Positions 60,879-64,000 of a DNA stretch of 64,000 bases are shown piece by piece. A program made the position numbers and the translations under genes. Source of the stretch: Bacillota bacterium (GTDB lineage: Bacteria; Bacillota; Clostridia; Lachnospirales; Lachnospiraceae); contig JAKPAB010000124.1 in the NCBI GenBank assembly GCA_029779695.1, positions 1 to 64,000 of the forward strand, read 5' to 3'. Numbering within the stretch: position 1 is the stretch's first letter; each line of letters begins with the position of its first letter. A model generated the notes under the pieces. That model was not told where the DNA came from and did no database searches. It saw only the letters and a program-made list of their open reading frames with translations.

Positions 60879-62366
60879 TTACTCTATCACCGGTGTTTTA
60901 CCGGACATAACACTATCTATAAGATCTGCACCCTTTTTAACCATGTCTTTGTCTGGATTCATAACATATACGTTCTGTCCCGGCATAGAATATGTATTGG
61001 ACGATTTTGCTCCGGTTCCTGTAACTGAATAGCTCGAAACATTCCATTTTGTTCCATTTTTAGTCTGGTTCTTGACCAAGTCTGTCAGCTGATCATAGCT
61101 AAGGTCTGTTTCAAAAGTTCCATTTAGATTATCAAGCACTCCTAGATAATTCTTTAATATTGAAGGGCTCTGTACCTTTCTAACGACAGCCTCTATAACC
61201 TTCATCTGGTTCTTGCCACGCTGATTATCGCCACTGGCAAAAGCATGTCTCTCCCTAGCAAACGCAAGTGCCTGCTTACCGTTCAGATGGTTTGTTCCGA
61301 CTTTAAAATCATATCCAAATGATGAAAATGCCACATCTGATTCCACATCGACTCCATCCAGCGCATCTATCATGCCTTGGAATCCCGAGAAATTCAATCT
61401 GAAATAATGGTTTACCTTCTCATCATAGAGCATTCCAAGTGTGTCTCTTGAACATTCAATTCCATATATTCCAGAATGAGTCAATTTATCTTTTACTCCC
61501 TTTGATATCGAAAGCGGGACGTAATAATCTCTCGGTGTATTGATGAGAAGCATTTGACCTGACTGAGGATTAACAGTAGCCAGTATGTTAACATCGGAAC
61601 GACTGACAGTACCGACCTTGCCATAAGTATCTATCCCACTTATATACATTACAAACGGCTTAGTAATGTCTGCGCTTTCCGTTTTCTTTATTACATTTTT
61701 TATTTTATACTGGGATATTTTTTTAATCTCTTTTGGGAATCCCTCATATCCCTCAAGATCCGAATACAGAGACAGATAACCATCATTTATCATTAATGCC
61801 TTTATTTTCCCTGTTGTGATCCCATCTGCCAATTCCGTGAGCGATTTATACTCGTGGGTCTTTAGCTTAGATCCTAAAGCTTCTTCTGCCTGCTTAACTG
61901 CCTTATCTGTATTCTTTCTGTCCATACCCTGTAGTATACCAAACTCATATCCCTTGGCATCTTCCATGCTTGTTGCAGGATCATCCTTTTTAACATAAGC
62001 ACTTACCGATGTGATATCTACATTATTGGAAGCGACCTTTGACAGTGCATTTCTAGTCCTCCATGAATAAAAAACTGCCACTGCCATGATTATCGATAAC
62101 ACAATCGATATTATCCGAAAAACAAACGATCTTCTCTTAGGATATTTTTCCATCATTAGAAAGCATACTATTTCTAGCCCCAAAAGTGCTACACCTATCC
62201 CAACTGCTATACCTATGCTCAATACATTAAGCAGTACTACTTCTCTTATGAATATGATTGTGATAAATAGCTGAATGGCAGCTAATGTTATTCCTGCCTT
62301 TTTCATTCGAATGATCTTATTCTTACTGTTTTTCTTAATGCTTCTTTTGCTTTTCTTGTCCATCAT
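60879..62366 (-). CDS. LytR-CpsA-Psr (LCP) family protein
   Basis: FVMYISGIDTYGKVGTVSRSDVNILATVNPQSGQMLLINTPRDYYV, FARERHAFASGDNQRGKNQ. Confidence 0.95.
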   Translation of the reverse strand: MMDKKSKRSIKKNSKNKIIRMKKAGITLAAIQLFITIIFIREVVLLNVLSIGIAVGIGVALLGLEIVCFLMMEKYPKRRSFVFRIISIVLSIIMAVAVFYSWRTRNALSKVASNNVDITSVSAYVKKDDPATSMEDAKGYEFGILQGMDRKNTDKAVKQAEEALGSKLKTHEYKSLTELADGITTGKIKALMINDGYLSLYSDLEGYEGFPKEIKKISQYKIKNVIKKTESADITKPFVMYISGIDTYGKVGTVSRSDVNILATVNPQSGQMLLINTPRDYYVPLSISKGVKDKLTHSGIYGIECSRDTLGMLYDEKVNHYFRLNFSGFQGMIDALDGVDVESDVAFSSFGYDFKVGTNHLNGKQALAFARERHAFASGDNQRGKNQMKVIEAVVRKVQSPSILKNYLGVLDNLNGTFETDLSYDQLTDLVKNQTKNGTKWNVSSYSVTGTGAKSSNTYSMPGQNVYVMNPDKDMVKKGADLIDSVMSGKTPVIE

Positions 62367-62411
62367 TTTATTCTCTTTTTTACTTCTTTCTTACTGATCA
62401 TAAAGTTCTTT

Positions 62412-63047
62412 TCAATTATTTTTCTTGAAAAATTTACGTTTAATGGCACAGGTCACGTCCACCTTTTCACAACTTCCTTTAGGCACTTGCTTAATTGCCG
62501 GGAAATGCCTGATAAACATGATTATCGTAAGTGCAAGTCCGATTGCTGAGGCCTCTGATTCTCCCATATATAACATTATCCCACTATATACGGCAGGGAT
62601 AACTACAGCACCAATGCATAGATACTTAGTTGCAAATACGACCAACATACCTGCTATATTTGCTATAAGTCCCCATAATGGCGAAAATAGAAACACCGAT
62701 ATACATGTAGTTGCAACACCCTTTCCACCATTGAATCTCCTCCAAAACGGAAAATCATGGCCCAGGGTTGCGCCCAATCCGGCATATAGAATTGCTGTTT
62801 TTCCACTTTCATCCCTGAAAATGATCCATGATATCAACATTGCCAACATAGTTTTACCTACGTCTCCAAGTAAGACTATTATTCCAGGTCTAAAACCCAG
62901 ATGGGCCATGATATTGGCCATCCCCGGATTACCTGTGGTTCCGATGTCACTAGAACTTTTCCTTGCGTATTTTTGGGCTACTATCTCCGCTGTAATTACA
63001 CAGCCAAGGCCATAGCCTATTAGAAGTGAAACAATCCTTGTCAGCAC
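62412..63047 (-). CDS. plsY: Glycerol-3-phosphate acyltransferase PlsY
   Basis: GTTGNPGMANIMAHLGFRPG, LGHDFPFWRRFNGGKGVAT. Confidence 0.9.
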   Translation of the reverse strand: MLTRIVSLLIGYGLGCVITAEIVAQKYARKSSSDIGTTGNPGMANIMAHLGFRPGIIVLLGDVGKTMLAMLISWIIFRDESGKTAILYAGLGATLGHDFPFWRRFNGGKGVATTCISVFLFSPLWGLIANIAGMLVVFATKYLCIGAVVIPAVYSGIMLYMGESEASAIGLALTIIMFIRHFPAIKQVPKGSCEKVDVTCAIKRKFFKKNN

Positions 63048-63250
63048 ATTTATTCTCCATTTCTCAGCAATATCAGTAATTCATGATATTATTGATATAA
63101 TACAATTAGACATTATATCATTAGTTATTAATTGTAACTATTCTATACTTTATAAAACATACTTTATTTTCAAAAAAATATTATGAACTATGTAAAACAG
63201 TTAATAAAATGATAAACTATATATATTGATTAAAAAGAAAAGGAGCTCTA

Positions 63251-64000
63251 ATGAATACTCTTGATAAAATGGTTGTATTAATTGATTCTGATAATACACA
63301 GATAAAGAAACTTGAGTTGGTACTTCAGGAAATATCAACACATGGACGCATTATCGTTAAGCGTGCTTATGGCAACTGGAAAAAAGAAACTTTAAAGAAT
63401 TGGGAAGAAGAAATAAAACGTTTGGCTATTAAGGCTGAGCAGCAGTTTGATTATGTTTCGGGTAAAAATGCCACTGACATGGCATTAGTAATTGATGCTA
63501 TTGAATTGCTAAACAGCGGGATATATGATGCTTTTGTAATTGTGTCTAGCGACAGTGACTTCACTCCATTATCTATTAAACTCCACGAATCCGGAGTATA
63601 TGTCATTGGCGTAGGTGAAAAGAAAACTCCAGATTCATTTCGTAATTCATGTGATGAATTTATCTTTCTAGAAAATCTAAGCGAGACTCCTGATTCAGAA
63701 GCTTCCTCTACTGAGCAAAACGATGATAAGGATGATAAAGGCAATAATAATGAAGGCTCCGACAAATACGACTACACAATTGTCCACTCACTTCTAAAGA
63801 AGGCATGGGAAGCCTATCAGGATGACGATGGTTATGTCAATATAAGTTCAGCAGGAACTTTCATAAAAAGAGCAAAATCCGACTTTGATGTCAGATCTTA
63901 TGGTTATTCGAAATTATCCGAATTAATAAAGGCTTTCCCCAAGAATTATGATGTAAAAAAACACAAGGGCAAAGGTACAGTCAATATAATATCCTATAAA
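63251..64000 (+). CDS. NYN-domain (LabA-like) protein with C-terminal OST-HTH/LOTUS-like domain (continues past window end)
   Basis: Own translation from ATG 63251: MNTLDKMVVLIDSDNTQ...GKNATDMALVIDAIELLNSGIYDAFVIVSSDSDFTPLSIKLHESGVYVIGVGEKKTPDSFRNSCDEFIFL...YTIVHSLLKKAWEAYQDDDGYVNISSAGTFIKRAKSDFDVRSYGYSKLSELI. Confidence 0.88.
   Translation, partial: MNTLDKMVVLIDSDNTQIKKLELVLQEISTHGRIIVKRAYGNWKKETLKNWEEEIKRLAIKAEQQFDYVSGKNATDMALVIDAIELLNSGIYDAFVIVSSDSDFTPLSIKLHESGVYVIGVGEKKTPDSFRNSCDEFIFLENLSETPDSEASSTEQNDDKDDKGNNNEGSDKYDYTIVHSLLKKAWEAYQDDDGYVNISSAGTFIKRAKSDFDVRSYGYSKLSELIKAFPKNYDVKKHKGKGTVNIISYK

Noticed and set aside
62425-63015. 196-aa plus-strand ORF antisense to plsY
   Set aside because: Complementary-strand artefact of a conserved membrane protein gene.
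1-64000. CRISPR arrays, tRNA or rRNA genes
   Set aside because: No regularly spaced direct repeats and no tRNA T-loop/acceptor patterns recognised by eye; tRNAscan-SE/Infernal would be decisive.

Overview
This looks like a low-GC Firmicutes chromosome, probably a motile Lachnospiraceae (Butyrivibrio/Pseudobutyrivibrio-like). The lineage is inferred from gene content and order; no search was run. Reading left to right: (1) 1-3217 is the integrase-proximal end of an integrated element abutting the 3' end of guaA, with the overlapping minus-strand series xis-int-RHH/MobC-like-parA-parB. (2) guaA is followed by an uncharacterised 171-aa ORF behind a sigma28-like promoter, then upp, a shikimate-kinase-like protein, an arginase-fold protein with a low-complexity insert, and a cytidylate-kinase-like protein. 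(3) 9-22 kb is an ion-transport block: a CtpE-like P-type ATPase, a zinc-ribbon/DUF2628 protein, KdpE, a truncated KdpD-like kinase, TrkA, TrkH, and a Ca/Mn-type P-type ATPase whose leader looks like a yybP-ykoY (Mn2+) riboswitch with a terminator. (4) 22-38 kb is the classic rpmG-secE-nusG-rplKAJL-rpoBC-rpsLG-fusA-tuf block with an L10 leader. (5) 38-50 kb is a late flagellar cluster: flgM, flgN, two flgK paralogs, flgL, fliW, csrA, flaG, fliD, fliS, plus an extra chaperone-like/FliD-like pair. (6) 50-64 kb holds an MBOAT/SGNH acylation pair, an MCP, hslO, alaX, exoIII, galK, yfbR, a ProX/YbaK-type editing protein, an LCP protein, plsY, and an NYN + OST-HTH protein running off the window end. 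The most interesting signals are the sigma28-linked FliD-C-like 171-aa protein together with the FliD-like/chaperone pair, the Mn-riboswitch-like leader, and the guaA-associated element with an int-par operon. I recognised no rRNA, tRNA or CRISPR array.
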